The translations under genes and the position numbers were made by a program. Positions 1-11,005 of a stretch of 64,000 nucleotides of DNA are shown one piece after another. The notes under the pieces are model-generated. The model worked only from the letters and a program-made list of their open reading frames with translations, was not told the origin of the DNA and searched no databases. The first letter of the stretch is position 1; the number at the start of each line of letters is the position of its first letter. Origin of the DNA: Alkalilimnicola ehrlichii. Its GTDB lineage: Bacteria; Pseudomonadota; Gammaproteobacteria; Nitrococcales; AK92. The stretch lies in the NCBI RefSeq assembly GCF_003399765.1, contig NZ_NFZV01000010.1:1-64000 (forward strand), written 5' to 3'.

Positions 1-255
1 AAGGATGGCGGGGCGAGGGTCGTGGATAAGAAACCGGATACGGGTGTTGCGCCGTCGTGCGGCGACCATGCGTCTTATCGCGTCAATGAAGGGAAGGCTA
101 CCGTAGAGGGAGGCTTCCAGGTCTCGACTGACGATGGCTATCTCGTGCTCGGTTTGCGCTGCTAACGCTTCCGTTGCAGCTTGTACCCGAGCGGATGTAC
201 CGAGATCAAATACTTCGCGTGAATCCCCGAGTATAAGATGATCGAAATCGCTCAC
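1..255 (-). CDS. DUF7931-type protein, partial (N-terminal part)
   Basis: Reads on the minus strand from a GTG at 253-255 to the left edge of the window, 85 codons without a stop. A strong GGGAGG ribosome binding site (complement of 261-266) lies 5 bases before the GTG, which fixes the start. The visible N-terminal part runs from MSDFDHLILGDSREV through a predicted helix rich in Ala, Thr and Glu to a segment ending RIRFLIHDPRPAIL. This resembles gammaproteobacterial proteins of the DUF7931 type, which share a phospholipase-D-like strand pattern; that assignment is from memory of the family and the function is unknown. It sits downstream of purB on the same strand with a hairpin between them. 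The C-terminal part is outside the window. Confidence 0.55.
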   Translation of the reverse strand, partial: MSDFDHLILGDSREVFDLGTSARVQAATEALAAQTEHEIAIVSRDLEASLYGSLPFIDAIRRMVAARRRNTRIRFLIHDPRPAIL

Positions 256-321
256 GCCTACCTCCCGCTGGCTGTCATCTTCCACATCTACGGTAACGGT
301 AACGGGAAATCAGCGCTATGG

Positions 322-354
322 GCAGCCTTGGGGCGGATGGTTCCCCAAGGCTGC
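322..354 (-). terminator. Hairpin downstream of purB
   Basis: Perfect 12-bp inverted repeat (GCAGCCTTGGGG at 322-333 and its complement at 343-354) with a 9-base loop, starting 14 bases after the purB stop. There is no T-tract on the minus strand, so it may be a weak or Rho-assisted terminator, or an mRNA 3' end stabiliser. Confidence 0.55.
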
Positions 355-368
355 TGCGGCCGAAAACC

Positions 369-1748
<1,380 letters not shown>

Positions 1749-1934
1749 TTAAAGTCACCAATTCTTGGAAAGGCGCTGATTCTAAACCCTGTCGCTACGT
1801 CACGCACCCCCAATCCTTCCGATTTCCGCCGATACCCATAGCTAGTCGCTCGCGCTCGCTCGGTTTTCAGTTTGCGCTACGGCGAAGTGGCGTTAGGTTA
1901 GGTGGTAAATCCATCGGACGAGAGGTGTCGAGCT

Positions 1935-3322
1935 GTGGCGCATAAAAAATACCGAAAGGTCACCGATAGCTTAGGCGAGATGCAAGTGCCTGCGGAGGCC
2001 TTGTACGGCGCCCAAACGCAGCGAGCGGTTGAGAATTTTCCCATCAGCGGGATTCCTGTGCCGCGGATGTTTATTCGTGCGCTGGGGCTGATAAAAGCCG
2101 CGGCTGCGCAGGCCAATCAAGAGCTTGGCGGTTTAGACGCAAAGCGAGCGGTAGCCATTATCGAGGCCGCCGATGCGGTGGCGACGGCGACTACGATAAG
2201 CAGTTTCCTGTCGATGTGTTTCAGACCGGCTCCGGTACTAGCAGCAATATGAACGCCAACGAGGTTATTGCAAACCTTGCGAGTGCCGCTTTGGGCGAGG
2301 TCGTGCATCCAAACGATGACGTCAATATGAGCCAAAGCAGTAACGACGTCATTCCCACAGCGATCCACGTAAGCGCCGCCTTGGCCGTGAGAGAGCGGTT
2401 ACTCCCGGCCCTGCACGGTTTGGTCGACAGCGTAGAGGGGCGTAGCAAGGAGTTGGAAACGGTCGTTAAGACAGGGCGGACGCACCTTATGGATGCAATG
2501 CCGGTTACCTTAGGTCAGGAGCTTGCCGCCTGGGGATCGCAGTTACGCCATGGAAGAGAACGGATTACGGCAAGCTTAGAACGGATTCACTGCTTGGCGA
2601 TCGGCGGCACGGCCGTCGGTACCGGCGTTAACGCTCACCCTGAGTTCGGGCATCGCGTCGCAGCGATATTGGCGAAACGCACAGGTATTGCGTTCCAACG
2701 TAACGAGAATCTGTTAGAAAGCCTTAGTAGCCAAGATGCCGCCGTGGAGTTGTCCGGGCAACTAAAGGTGTTGGCTGTCAGCTTGATGAAAATCGCCAAC
2801 GATTTGCGGTGGATGAACAGCGGTCCGCTAGCCGGTTTGGCAGAAATCGAGTTGCCGACGCTACAGCCGGGCAGCAGTATTATGCCTGGCAAAGTAAACC
2901 CCGTGATCCCGGAGGCGGTTGCCATGGTCGCAGCCCAAGTCATAGGGAACGACACCGCCATCACCGTTGCTGGTCAATCGGGTAATTTCCAACTTAACGT
3001 CATGTTGCCGGTGATCGCCTATAACCTACTGCAAAGTTTGGAGATCTTGACCGGAGCTGTTAGCGTTTTGGATGCAAAGGCGGTACAAGGGTTTACCGTT
3101 AATCAGTCGCGTATGGACGAGGCCTTGTCCAGGAATCCGATTCTAGTAACAGCTTTAAACGCCGTGATTGGGTATGAGTTAGGCGCTAGTATCGCGAAAC
3201 GTGCTTACCGCGAAGGGCGTCCGGTGTTGGCGGTAGCGGAGGAGATGACTGATTTATCGCGCGAAGAGCTTGAGCGTTATCTGGATCCGGCAGCACTGAC
3301 TCAGGGCGGCGGACATGCATAA
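1935..3322 (+). CDS. fumC: Class II fumarate hydratase, reading frame broken by a single-base loss
   Basis: Interconverts fumarate and malate in the TCA cycle; the class II enzyme is oxygen-stable and iron-free. The first part reads in one frame to about 2183 and the rest continues in the -1 frame from there. Restoring one G in the GCGACGGCGAC stretch near 2183 gives a continuous product through the conserved segment Q-F-P-V-D-V-F-Q-T-G-S-G-T-S-S-N-M-N. The superfamily signature GSSIMPGKVNP is at about 2870-2902. I chose the GTG at 1935 because AGAGGT lies about 8 bases upstream; an in-frame GTG at 1902 is also possible. The restored protein is about 463 residues, as expected for the family. 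The break may be a sequencing error; as written, no full-length enzyme is made. Confidence 0.9.
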
Positions 3323-3463
3323 ACGATCGGCCGCAGGGAGCGTCTTTCCTGCGGTTTGGCCAAAGCCGCCTTGCATACCGTGAGCGGCCGCCGTAGCCGA
3401 TGAGGCGTATGATGCCGCCAAGAGGTAAAAGACGCTTTGCACGCGCGACGGGAAAGCTTAGCG

Positions 3464-4304
3464 CGTCAACCCCGATCATAACGGGCAAAGAGCTGGTCGC
3501 TACCGGCGACCGCTTCAGCGTCGTAATAAAGCCAGCGCAAACGAAACCCCGCCGAGTGTGGCAATAGCGGGCCTTCGACCAACATGTCGCTACCGTCCGC
3601 AGTCCCGCCCAGGCAGCGGGATACAGAGGTTAAAAAAGCGTATCGAGCACATTGCTCGCCAGCAGGCTATGGAAAATATAAGGGCCTGCTACCGAATAGA
3701 TGCGTTTGTAGCCGCGTTCGCCAAGTGTGTGTATCGATTCTCTAGCATCCAGCTCTCCCGGCTGTTGAGTTCGAATCACCTCGATACCATGTTCTTCAAG
3801 CCGTGCGATCGCGTTTGCGTCGGCATCGGCGGGAGAGAGCACGATAATTCGACGACCTTGCCGGAGTAAGCGGTGCGGAATCGGAAATTCGAGCCCGCGC
3901 GTAAATATGGCCACGTCGGGTTGAGGCGGGAGGCGATTGAGCGTACGCCAATTATGTAGATCCTTGAACTCGGATGCCGGACTCACCGGCAAGATATCCT
4001 GCGCCGTACCGCGGGCGAGCTGGCGCAGATAGTGGCCGCTGGTCAGTATGAGGTCGGCTCTTGCCGCTAACTCTTGAAACAAGCGCCAATCGCGTGGGTT
4101 CGCCGTATGCGGCGGGACTTTGCGCTGGCGGTCGTTAGGGTCGACAATGGCGATCCGGCCATCGAGGCTAGTAACAAAGTTTGTGTACACAAATGGCGTA
4201 TGAACAGGCTTGCCCCCTTCTAATTCGGCGTTGAGATACAACCCCTGTATAGGCACGCGTTTGGCGGAGGGTGGATATAATTCGATAACGGATGTTTGGT
4301 CCAT
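3464..4304 (-). CDS. Stand-alone RibD C-terminal/DHFR-like reductase, frame broken in an A/T run
   Basis: Resembles the reductase half of RibD (5-amino-6-ribosylamino-uracil reductase, NADPH-dependent, riboflavin pathway) without a deaminase half. The segment FVYTNFVTSLDGRIA near residue 40 and the later DLILTSGHYLR and VAGPYIFHSLL blocks carry the family pattern. The open frame stops at 3630 directly after VLDTLF, at a run of six A (3632-3637 on the plus strand). Adding one base lets the protein run on as LTSVSRCLGG and so on, ending ...LFARYDRG at 3464, which supplies the expected C-terminal strand and GG motif. Whether the substrate is a riboflavin precursor is inferred only from family likeness; members of this family outside rib operons are often of unknown role. 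It is convergent with fumC. Confidence 0.72.
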
Positions 4305-4565
4305 GATGGTCCCCTTCTACGAAACGGCGGTGTTTCCTTAAGGCTTCGGCGTCCTCCAAGGCCGCAGTTCTCGGTAACGAGAAGTCGATATCCATGCAAT
4401 GCGGTAAGATAACGTTTGGCGAAGCTAATAGAAGAATGACCCTAATAGCCCGTTCATGCTAAGCGCCGTAGCGATCAGCTGGCGATCTGGTATAGGATTG
4501 CCGGGTGCAGACCAAGGAGTGGATATGATAATGAGACGGGACTTGAATGGCGAGGTAGGCCATAA

Positions 4566-5207
4566 ATGATTAACGTCGTTTTGGTGGATGATCACCAGTT
4601 AGTCCGTAGTGGCATACGAAGGCTATTGGATGATGCGGAAGACATCCAAGTGTGTGGGGAAGCTGCTTCTGGAGAAGAAGCGTTAAAGCTCATCAAACAA
4701 TGCCAACCCGACGTCGTACTAATGGACGTCAACATGCCTGGTATCGGTGGGTTGGAAGCAACTCGCAAGCTCCTGCGGATTGATGAACAGTTAAAGATTA
4801 TCGCGTTGACGGTTCATGTCGATGAGCCTTACCCCAGCCGTTTGCTCGAAGCAGGCGCATTGGGGTATCTCACGAAAGGTTGCGACGAAGACGAAATCGT
4901 CTCGGCTATAAAAACGGTCGTCAAAGGCGAGCGTTATATTGGGGCCGATATCGCACGCCAAATGGCGCTGTCCGGCCTTTCGGGCATGAAGAAGAATCCG
5001 TTCGATCGGCTGTCGCAACGTGAAGTGCAGGTCATGATGATGATTACTCAGGGGCACAAGGTACAGGAAATCTCCGATGTGCTTTGCTTGAGCCCTAAGA
5101 CAGTGAGTACTTATCGTTATCGGCTTTACGAAAAGCTCGGAGTCGAGAATGATGTCGAGTTGACGCATTTGGCCATACGTCACGATATGATCGATCAACT
5201 GCAGTAA
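4566..5207 (+). CDS. uvrY: Response regulator UvrY/GacA
   Basis: Cytoplasmic response regulator of the BarA/GacS-UvrY/GacA system, which in gammaproteobacteria activates the small RNAs that titrate CsrA/RsmA. Residues 1-120 form the receiver domain with the acidic pair D8/D9, phospho-acceptor D54 (in LMDVNMPG) and the conserved Lys in YLTKG. Residues about 148-210 are the LuxR-type HTH (LSQREVQVMMMITQGHKVQEIS, then LSPKTVSTYRYRLYEKLG). Length 213 aa is close to E. coli UvrY (218). The start ATG is preceded by GAGGTAGG. Its place directly before uvrC is the classic uvrY-uvrC arrangement. No sensor kinase partner or csr-type small RNA is visible in the window. Confidence 0.95.
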   Translation: MINVVLVDDHQLVRSGIRRLLDDAEDIQVCGEAASGEEALKLIKQCQPDVVLMDVNMPGIGGLEATRKLLRIDEQLKIIALTVHVDEPYPSRLLEAGALGYLTKGCDEDEIVSAIKTVVKGERYIGADIARQMALSGLSGMKKNPFDRLSQREVQVMMMITQGHKVQEISDVLCLSPKTVSTYRYRLYEKLGVENDVELTHLAIRHDMIDQLQ

Positions 5208-5518
5208 AGTGCGATTTTCTGGTTAACGAAGGCGGATAGTGTCGGGGACGGCTAGCACTCCTTAACGTTATTCGCCGTATTTCCAGGGCTAGGCGCGCCT
5301 CGTAGGCAATGGCTATCGCCGGAGCAACACAGCGCCAAGGGGGTGGGAAAATGCTCCCTCCGGGCGCGCCGCAGGCGCAGAGTAGCTACATATCGAAAGG
5401 AGATCGAACGTTACGGCATTTCACGCCGTTGCCGCGCAATGCCACCCCCCCAATATAGAGCTATCGAACTCAGGAGGCTGGAGCAAGCCTCCCGGTTCGC
5501 GGATAGATTCGTAGTAAC
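5208..5518. other. Intergenic stretch between uvrY and uvrC
   Basis: About 310 bases without a convincing gene. No open frame in it has both a plausible start and family resemblance. It probably carries the uvrC promoter, but I could not pick a -35/-10 pair with confidence. Confidence 0.5.
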
Positions 5519-7353
5519 ATGACGACCTCCAGTTCGCAAGCGTTTGATCCCAAAGCATTTGTTCGCACCCTAACCGAACGGCCCGGCGTTTATCGGATGT
5601 TGGACGAGCAGGGCCAGGTGATTTATGTCGGCAAAGCGCGCAATCTCAAGCGTCGGGTTGGTAGTTACTTTAATCGCTCCTTAACGGACCGAAAGACCAT
5701 TGCCCTTGTTTCGCAGATTCGCGGCATAGAAATCACCATCACGCATACCGAAGCGGAAGCGCTCATCCTTGAGAACAATCTCATCAAGCAGTATCGACCT
5801 CGGTACAACGTGCTGCTACGGGATGATAAGAGTTACCCCTTCATTTACCTGTCAAGCCAGCAGGAGTTTCCCCGGCTGGCCTACTATAGAGGCGGGCGCA
5901 AGGCGCCTGGCCGCTATTTCGGGCCTTTTCCCAGCGCGACGGCGGTTCGCGAAACACTCAACTACTTACAGAAAGTATTTCCGATCAGGCAGTGCGAAGA
6001 CAGCTTCTTCCGTAGCCGCTCGCGCCCCTGCTTGCAGTATCAGATCAAGCGCTGCACAGCGCCTTGCGTTGGTTTGATCAGCGCCGAAGACTATCAAGCG
6101 GACGTCAGGCATGCGGTGATGTTTCTTGAGGGTAAGAGCGGTACTGTCATCGACGAATTAATTAAACGCATGGAGCAGGCCTCCGAGCGTTTAGCCTTTG
6201 AAGAAGCTGCGAAATTGCGCGATCGTATAGCGGCTTTACGCACTATTCAGGAGAAGCAGTACATCACTGGCGAACGCGGCGATCTTGACGTGGTGGCCTG
6301 CTCGGCGAAAGGCGGCATGGCGTGTGTGCAAGTGTTTTTCTTTCGCTCGGGGCACAATTTAGGTAATAAGACGTTCTTTCCGAAAGTGCCGCAAGGGATG
6401 GCCACAGCCGACATCCTTTCCGCTTTCCTTGCGCGCTACTATCTAGGGCGCCGAGCACCCAAAGAAATCCTGGTTAGCGACGACATCCGAGAGCAGAGTT
6501 TGCTGGAAGAGGCGCTAACGCGAGAGACCGGCCGTCAGGTCGCCATAAGGCCAAGTGTCCGCGGAGAGCGGCGTCGTTGGCTTGATATGGCGCTGCAAAA
6601 CGCCGAACATGCTCTCGACTCCGTGCTCGCGAGTCGCGCTAGCATGGAACGGCGCTTCGAAGCGCTCCTGGATGCGCTTGGCCTGCCCGAAGTCCCCGAG
6701 CGAATCGAGTGTTTCGACATCAGTCATACGCAAGGCGAAGCCACGGTGGCTTCCTGTGTCGTGTTCAATCGCGAAGGCGCGTTAAAATCCGATTATCGTC
6801 GTTTTAACATTGAGGGCGTGGCGCCAGGCGACGACTATGCGGCTATGCGCCAAGCCTTACTCCGGCGATACACCCGGCTTAAGAAGGGCGAGGCGCCGTT
6901 GCCGGACCTGCTGTTAATCGACGGCGGGCGAGGGCAGCTGGCACAAGCGGCCGAAGTGTTGGACGAACTTCAAATAGTCGGGGTGACTATCGTTGGGATA
7001 GCGAAAGGTCCGGCGCGTCGACCCGGCGAAGAAACGTTGTTTTTGCCCGCGACGAGCGCGAGTACCATTTGCCGCCGAATTCGCCGGCTCTGCATCTGCT
7101 GCAACAGGTGCGCGATGAAGCGCATCGGTTTGCCATAACCGGGCACCGGCAACGGCGGGCAAAGGCCCGCCAAGGTTCGGCTCTGGAAGATATCCCGGGG
7201 TTAGGCCCTAAGCGCCGACAAAGCCTGCTAAAACAATTCGGCGGTATCCAGGCGGTGACTCGGGCGGGGGTGGAGGACTTGGCACGCGTGCCAGGCATCA
7301 GTCGCGCCTTGGCCGAACAGATTTATGAAACTTTCCATAGCGAACGGGGCTAA
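5519..7353 (+). CDS. uvrC: Excinuclease ABC subunit C, frame broken near the 3' end
   Basis: Makes both incisions flanking a DNA lesion after UvrA/UvrB loading. The N-terminal GIY-YIG nuclease domain begins at [25 protein letters not shown] (about residues 22-46). A UvrB-binding UVR helix lies near residues 205-240. The RNase-H-like nuclease region follows with [19 protein letters not shown] and [10 protein letters not shown]. The frame breaks near 7045: adding one base in TTTTTGCCCGCGACG restores [16 protein letters not shown]. The product then runs into the C-terminal (HhH)2 domain ([19 protein letters not shown]), ending at 7353. The restored length is about 611 aa, normal for the family. 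The start ATG at 5519 was chosen by the alignment of the GIY domain. It is followed 5 bases later by pgsA. Confidence 0.92.
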
Positions 7354-7358
7354 GAAGA

Positions 7359-7928
7359 ATGCAACTAAATACTCCTAACATCCTGACGCTGCTCCGAATC
7401 GTGATGATTCCGGTGCTTGGTCTGGTGTTTTTATTGCCTGCTCCGTGGATGAACGTTTTTGCCGTCGTTATCTTCGCATTGGCGGCCGTTACGGATTGGC
7501 TGGACGGGTATTTGGCACGCAAACTCGGTCAAACATCCGCCTTTGGGGCGTTTCTAGACCCTGTTGCCGACAAGCTGATCGTTGCGGTAGCGCTTGTGGC
7601 ATTAGTTACTATCCATGCCTCTCCCTGGCTGGCGGTACCCGCGGCGATTATTATCGGCCGCGAAATTGCGGTTTCCGCTTTGCGCGAATGGATGGCAGAA
7701 ATCGGTCGGCGCGCGAGCGTGAAAGTTAACGTTATCGGTAAGATAAAGACGGTTGCTCAGATGGTGGCGATCCTCGTTCTGCTTGCCGGTCATGACATCG
7801 CAGGCATCCCTTTGCAGACTATAGGCTTGTGGTTACTCTATGTAGCAGCGGCACTTACCCTTTATTCCATGATCGTATATCTGATCGCCGCATGGCGGGA
7901 GATGCAGCATGTGGACTCTACGCCCTAA
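7359..7928 (+). CDS. pgsA: CDP-diacylglycerol-glycerol-3-phosphate 3-phosphatidyltransferase
   Basis: Inner-membrane enzyme that makes phosphatidylglycerolphosphate, the committed step to PG and cardiolipin. The CDP-alcohol phosphotransferase signature is complete: DWLDGYLARKLGQTS followed by AFGAFLDPVADK (about residues 46-72), giving the DG..AR........G...D...D spacing. N-terminal LNTPNILTLLRI is typical of PgsA. Several hydrophobic segments follow, and 189 aa is the usual length. It sits 5 bases after uvrC and just ahead of tRNA-Gly, as in E. coli, and is probably co-transcribed with uvrC. Confidence 0.96.
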   Translation: MQLNTPNILTLLRIVMIPVLGLVFLLPAPWMNVFAVVIFALAAVTDWLDGYLARKLGQTSAFGAFLDPVADKLIVAVALVALVTIHASPWLAVPAAIIIGREIAVSALREWMAEIGRRASVKVNVIGKIKTVAQMVAILVLLAGHDIAGIPLQTIGLWLLYVAAALTLYSMIVYLIAAWREMQHVDSTP

Positions 7929-7995
7929 TATGACGGCAAAGCTGTACAGGGGTTGACAGGAAGCAGCATTTGATTAGAATAACGCCCACATCGCA

Positions 7996-8071
<76 letters not shown>

Positions 8072-8078
8072 GATTTTG

Positions 8079-8112
8079 AAAACCCCGGCGCAGAACCGGG
8101 GTTTTCTTTTTC
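8079..8112 (+). terminator. Intrinsic terminator after tRNA-Gly
   Basis: Inverted repeat AAAACCCCGG (8079-8088) / CCGGGGTTTT (8096-8105) with a 7-base loop, followed by CTTTTTC. GC-rich stem plus T-tract makes a good Rho-independent terminator. It would end a uvrC-pgsA-tRNA-Gly transcript, so the next two tRNAs need their own promoter or read-through. Confidence 0.85.
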
Positions 8113-8218
8113 TTGCGATGCCGACACGACGTGGCATAATATGCCGCCTCGATACTCGCCAAGCGAGGCGAGTGTTGGTATCATCTCGGTGCCTGCTAAT
8201 AGGTGTCGTGAAAGCAAG

Positions 8219-8292
8219 GGCTAGGTGGCAGAGTGGTTATGCAGCGGCCTGCAAAGCCGTGGACGTCGGTTCGATTCCGGCCCTAGCCTCCA
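8219..8292 (+). tRNA. tRNA-Cys (GCA)
   Basis: A 74-nt cloverleaf with acceptor arm GGCTAGG / CCTAGCC, discriminator T and encoded CCA. The anticodon GCA sits in CCTGCAAAG and the T-loop is GGTTCGATTCC. It is the second of the three tRNAs in the pgsA-linked cluster (cysT-like position). Confidence 0.96.
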
Positions 8293-8328
8293 TCTTTCGG
8301 TATCCGTAAACGATGGGGTACGCATTTT

Positions 8329-8415
8329 GCCCGGATGGCGGAACTGGTAGACGCAAGAGACTTAAAATCTCTCGCCCGTAAGGGTGTGCCGGTTCGATTC
8401 CGGCTCCGGGCACCA
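8329..8415 (+). tRNA. tRNA-Leu (TAA)
   Basis: An 87-nt class II tRNA with a long variable arm. The acceptor arm is GCCCGGA / TCCGGGC, with discriminator A and encoded CCA. The anticodon TAA lies in GACTTAAAATC. The variable arm (TCGCCCGTAAGGGTG) and T-loop (GGTTCGATTCC) are clear. It is the third of the cluster (leuZ-like position). Confidence 0.97.
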
Positions 8416-8773
8416 TTCCTTTATACGCGTATTATTGCATTCTCAAGTAGTGCATAATACGACCCGTGGAGTATTGCCGAGTAACGTTTTCTTAAGCGCA
8501 ACGGCGCCTATAGATAGTCGTTAGCCGACCCGATAAAGTTGGCGGCTTTCAAACCGTCAATACCCCTCCCGGTTGAGCCTTAAAGCACCGTTTTCTTTAT
8601 GCTAGCCTCGGTTTAGTGTGCCTGTTTAAAAAGGTTGTTAGGGCGCACCATATCCAGAGTGCACAGGATTGCTTCTTACGCTGGACGCCGCTAAGAAGCG
8701 CTTTCGCGAGCAATAAGGCTCGTATCCCAGATAAGTTACAAAACAAAACTACAAGGATGTTGGAGGAGACGAT
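8416..8773. other. Intergenic stretch after the tRNA cluster
   Basis: About 360 bases without a convincing gene. Just after tRNA-Leu, 8428-8461 holds an imperfect inverted repeat (CGTATTATTGCA / TGCATAATACG, one bulge) without a T-tract, which could end the tRNA transcript. No integrase gene or tRNA 3'-end duplication was seen, so there is no sign of an integration site here. Confidence 0.5.
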
Positions 8774-9412
8774 ATGGAAGACGTTGACAAGAGGGCGCAT
8801 TCAGTTGCTACGCCAGCGCCGCATGGCGCACTAGCAGCTGAATGCTCGACAGAAGCCATCCACCTCATCAAGGCTGCCGACCGACTTCGCATTTATTCCG
8901 TGACGAGTTTGGATTCGCAGGCCTTCCCCGGTCGGCTGGCGACGGTCGTATGTTGCGGGGGCGAGCGGCTGCTTCCCGGAACACAGCCGATCTATTCCTG
9001 GCGAGCGATCGAGTATTTCCTGAAACGCTGTAGAGGTCGCGTTTCAAGCATAGTGTTTAGCGGCCCTAATGTCTTACTGGAGGAAGCGTTACCCTGTGCC
9101 ATCGAGCGCGCCCTCATGCTGGGTTGGGCGGTCGGACTCCGAACAAACGCGGAGGAACCCGAGCGTCTGCGGGAGCTGCTGCCCAGGCTTTCGTGGGTGA
9201 GCTTAGAGTTACCGCTACCCGGCAAAGCGCTGTCGGCGGTTGGCGAGCAAGCCAAGGCGAGTCTGCGAATGCTACGCACTGCTGGCATCCCATTCGAGTG
9301 TCGAACGCCGCCGTGGTCGGGCGATCATCGTTCAGCCTATATTCGGCGGCTAGGTAGCCAGCTGGCCGAGCTTGGCGTAGAGCGCTATACGGTTACCTTA
9401 CAGCGGCATTAA
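8774..9412 (+). CDS. Radical-SAM activase-like (NrdG2-type) protein lacking the iron-sulfur cysteines
   Basis: 212 residues. The core resembles anaerobic ribonucleotide reductase activase-like radical SAM proteins: TSLDSQAFPGRLATVV (family: ...DWPGR.A..VF), IVFSGPNVLLEEAL (family: VVFSGGEPTLQ..L), then WAVGLRTNAEEPERLRELLPRLSWVSLEL (family: VGLHTNG..PERL...L..LDWVGLDIK). Where the family has CxxxCxxC, this protein reads CCGGERLLPGTQPIY, so the [4Fe-4S]-binding motif is absent and SAM cleavage is not expected. The start ATG is supported by GGAGGAGA. It may be a decayed paralogue or a non-catalytic partner; the open frame is intact, which argues for retention. Function unknown. Confidence 0.6.
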   Translation: MEDVDKRAHSVATPAPHGALAAECSTEAIHLIKAADRLRIYSVTSLDSQAFPGRLATVVCCGGERLLPGTQPIYSWRAIEYFLKRCRGRVSSIVFSGPNVLLEEALPCAIERALMLGWAVGLRTNAEEPERLRELLPRLSWVSLELPLPGKALSAVGEQAKASLRMLRTAGIPFECRTPPWSGDHRSAYIRRLGSQLAELGVERYTVTLQRH

Positions 9413-9474
9413 AAGCCTATCGAAAAGCGCTATCGTAGAACGTCGGGTGGGGCGGTAGGGAGCAAGGAGAAACG

Positions 9475-9510
9475 AAGCTGGCCGGCTTTCATGAACCGGC
9501 CAGCTTTTGC
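9475..9510. terminator. Bidirectional terminator between the NrdG-like gene and fabB
   Basis: Perfect 11-bp inverted repeat AAGCTGGCCGG (9475-9485) / CCGGCCAGCTT (9496-9506) with a 10-base loop, ending in TTTT on the plus strand. It lies between two convergent genes and can serve both. Confidence 0.8.
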
Positions 9511-9515
9511 GCTAT

Positions 9516-10739
9516 TTAGCCTCGATAACGCTGCAAGACCAACGTCGCGTTTGTACCGCCAAAGCCAAAGCTATTCGACATGACGGTGTTAAGGCCGGCG
9601 CCGTCGATGCGCCGGGTGGCGATCGGTAAACCTTCGGCTTCCGGGTCCAGCTCGCTGACATTGGCGGATGCGGCAACGAAGTCGCCTTGCAGCATCAAGA
9701 GGGAGTATATGGCTTCCTGCACACCGGCAGCCCCTAACGAATGCCCCGTGAGAGACTTGGTCGCGCTTATGTGCGGAACGTCGCTCGGGAAAACTTCCTT
9801 AATGGCTCGCAATTCCGCAACGTCGCCCACCGGCGTACTGGTGCCGTGGGTGTTAATGTAGTCGACCTTGCCTTCTACATTCTGCATGGCTTGCTGCATG
9901 CAGCGTATGGCGCCTTCGCCGGAGGGGGCCACCATGTCGTAGCCGTCGGAGGTAGCGCCATAACCGACCAGCTCCGCATAAATGGGGGCACCGCGGCGCA
10001 GGGCATGCTCAAGCTCCTCTACGACCACGATCCCCGCGCCACCCGCAATGACAAATCCGTCACGACTTACATCGTAAGGGCGCGAGGCGGTGTCGGGGCT
10101 ACTGTTGTACTTAGACGATAAAGCGCCCATTGCATCGAACAAGCACGTCATCGTCCAATGCTCTTCTTCGCCGCCACCGGCGAAGACAATATCTTGCTTG
10201 CCTAGCTGGATTTGTTCCATCGCATTGCCTATACAGTGCGCGCTCGTCGCACAGGCAGAGCTGATGGTGTAATTCACGCCCTTAATCTCATAGGGCGTCG
10301 CCAGGCAGGCTGAAGCGGTACTGCTCATTACTTTAGGAACGGCATAGGGCCCAACGCGCTTTACGCCGCGCTCGCGCACGGTGTCGGTCGCCGTTAACAG
10401 CGAAGACGTCGAGCCCCCGCCCGAGCCTGCGATAAGCCCCGTGCGGGGATTAGAAACCAACTCTGGCGTTAGGCCAGAATCTTTTATCGCCTGTTCCATA
10501 GCAATATAGCTATAGGCCGCGGCGTCTCCCATGAAACGTCGCGCTTTGCGCGGAATCAATGCATCGAGATCTATATCGACAACGCCGGCGACTTGACTCC
10601 GCAAGCCCATTTCGGCGTATTCCTCTTTGAAGCGAATACCTGATTTTCCAGTGTATAACGCCTCTTTAACGGCTTCCTTGTCATTACCGAGGCAAGAAAC
10701 GATGCCTAATCCACTAATGACTACTCGACGCACAATCAA
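9516..10739 (-). CDS. fabB: 3-oxoacyl-ACP synthase I
   Basis: Condensing enzyme of type II fatty acid synthesis. KAS I elongates the cis-3-decenoyl-ACP made by FabA and so is needed for unsaturated fatty acids. 407 aa, family length. The catalytic triad is visible: Cys in [12 protein letters not shown] (about residue 164), His in [11 protein letters not shown] (about 299) and His in [11 protein letters not shown] (about 335). C-terminal [14 protein letters not shown] is the conserved glycine-rich end. It lies downstream of fabA on the same strand with a 266-base spacer. Assignment to FabB rather than FabF rests on the fabA linkage and the KAS I-like N-terminus [13 protein letters not shown] (here [12 protein letters not shown]). 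Confidence 0.95.
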   Translation of the reverse strand: MIVRRVVISGLGIVSCLGNDKEAVKEALYTGKSGIRFKEEYAEMGLRSQVAGVVDIDLDALIPRKARRFMGDAAAYSYIAMEQAIKDSGLTPELVSNPRTGLIAGSGGGSTSSLLTATDTVRERGVKRVGPYAVPKVMSSTASACLATPYEIKGVNYTISSACATSAHCIGNAMEQIQLGKQDIVFAGGGEEEHWTMTCLFDAMGALSSKYNSSPDTASRPYDVSRDGFVIAGGAGIVVVEELEHALRRGAPIYAELVGYGATSDGYDMVAPSGEGAIRCMQQAMQNVEGKVDYINTHGTSTPVGDVAELRAIKEVFPSDVPHISATKSLTGHSLGAAGVQEAIYSLLMLQGDFVAASANVSELDPEAEGLPIATRRIDGAGLNTVMSNSFGFGGTNATLVLQRYRG

Positions 10740-11005
10740 CTCCTCAATCCAACCCCAGGGGTGTATATGCGGTCTCCGCCGCTTCAGGTAACGCTGCGTT
10801 AAGCTCTCAGCCCCTATCGGCTATGGCGGTACGCAGTACTACCTTTGGGCCTCAACAGTCTTTATATTGAGTGCCTTTGGAGCATCGCTAAACCGGCCTA
10901 TTGGGCGAGATCCAAAATAAGCCGACCTTGTTGAAGCCCTGTCCTTTACTGCTCACTGGCACTATGCCTTACGCATACGATATGCGGGCATAAACCGAAT
11001 TGCGC

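Noticed and set aside
4168-4395. Minus-strand open frame over the start of the RibD-like gene
   Set aside because: It overlaps the real gene in another frame, has no family likeness and no good ribosome binding site.
8152-8178. Small hairpin ACTCGCC / GGCGAGT between tRNA-Gly and tRNA-Cys
   Set aside because: A short 7-bp stem without T-tract; likely chance or promoter-proximal structure, not enough to call a terminator or regulatory RNA.
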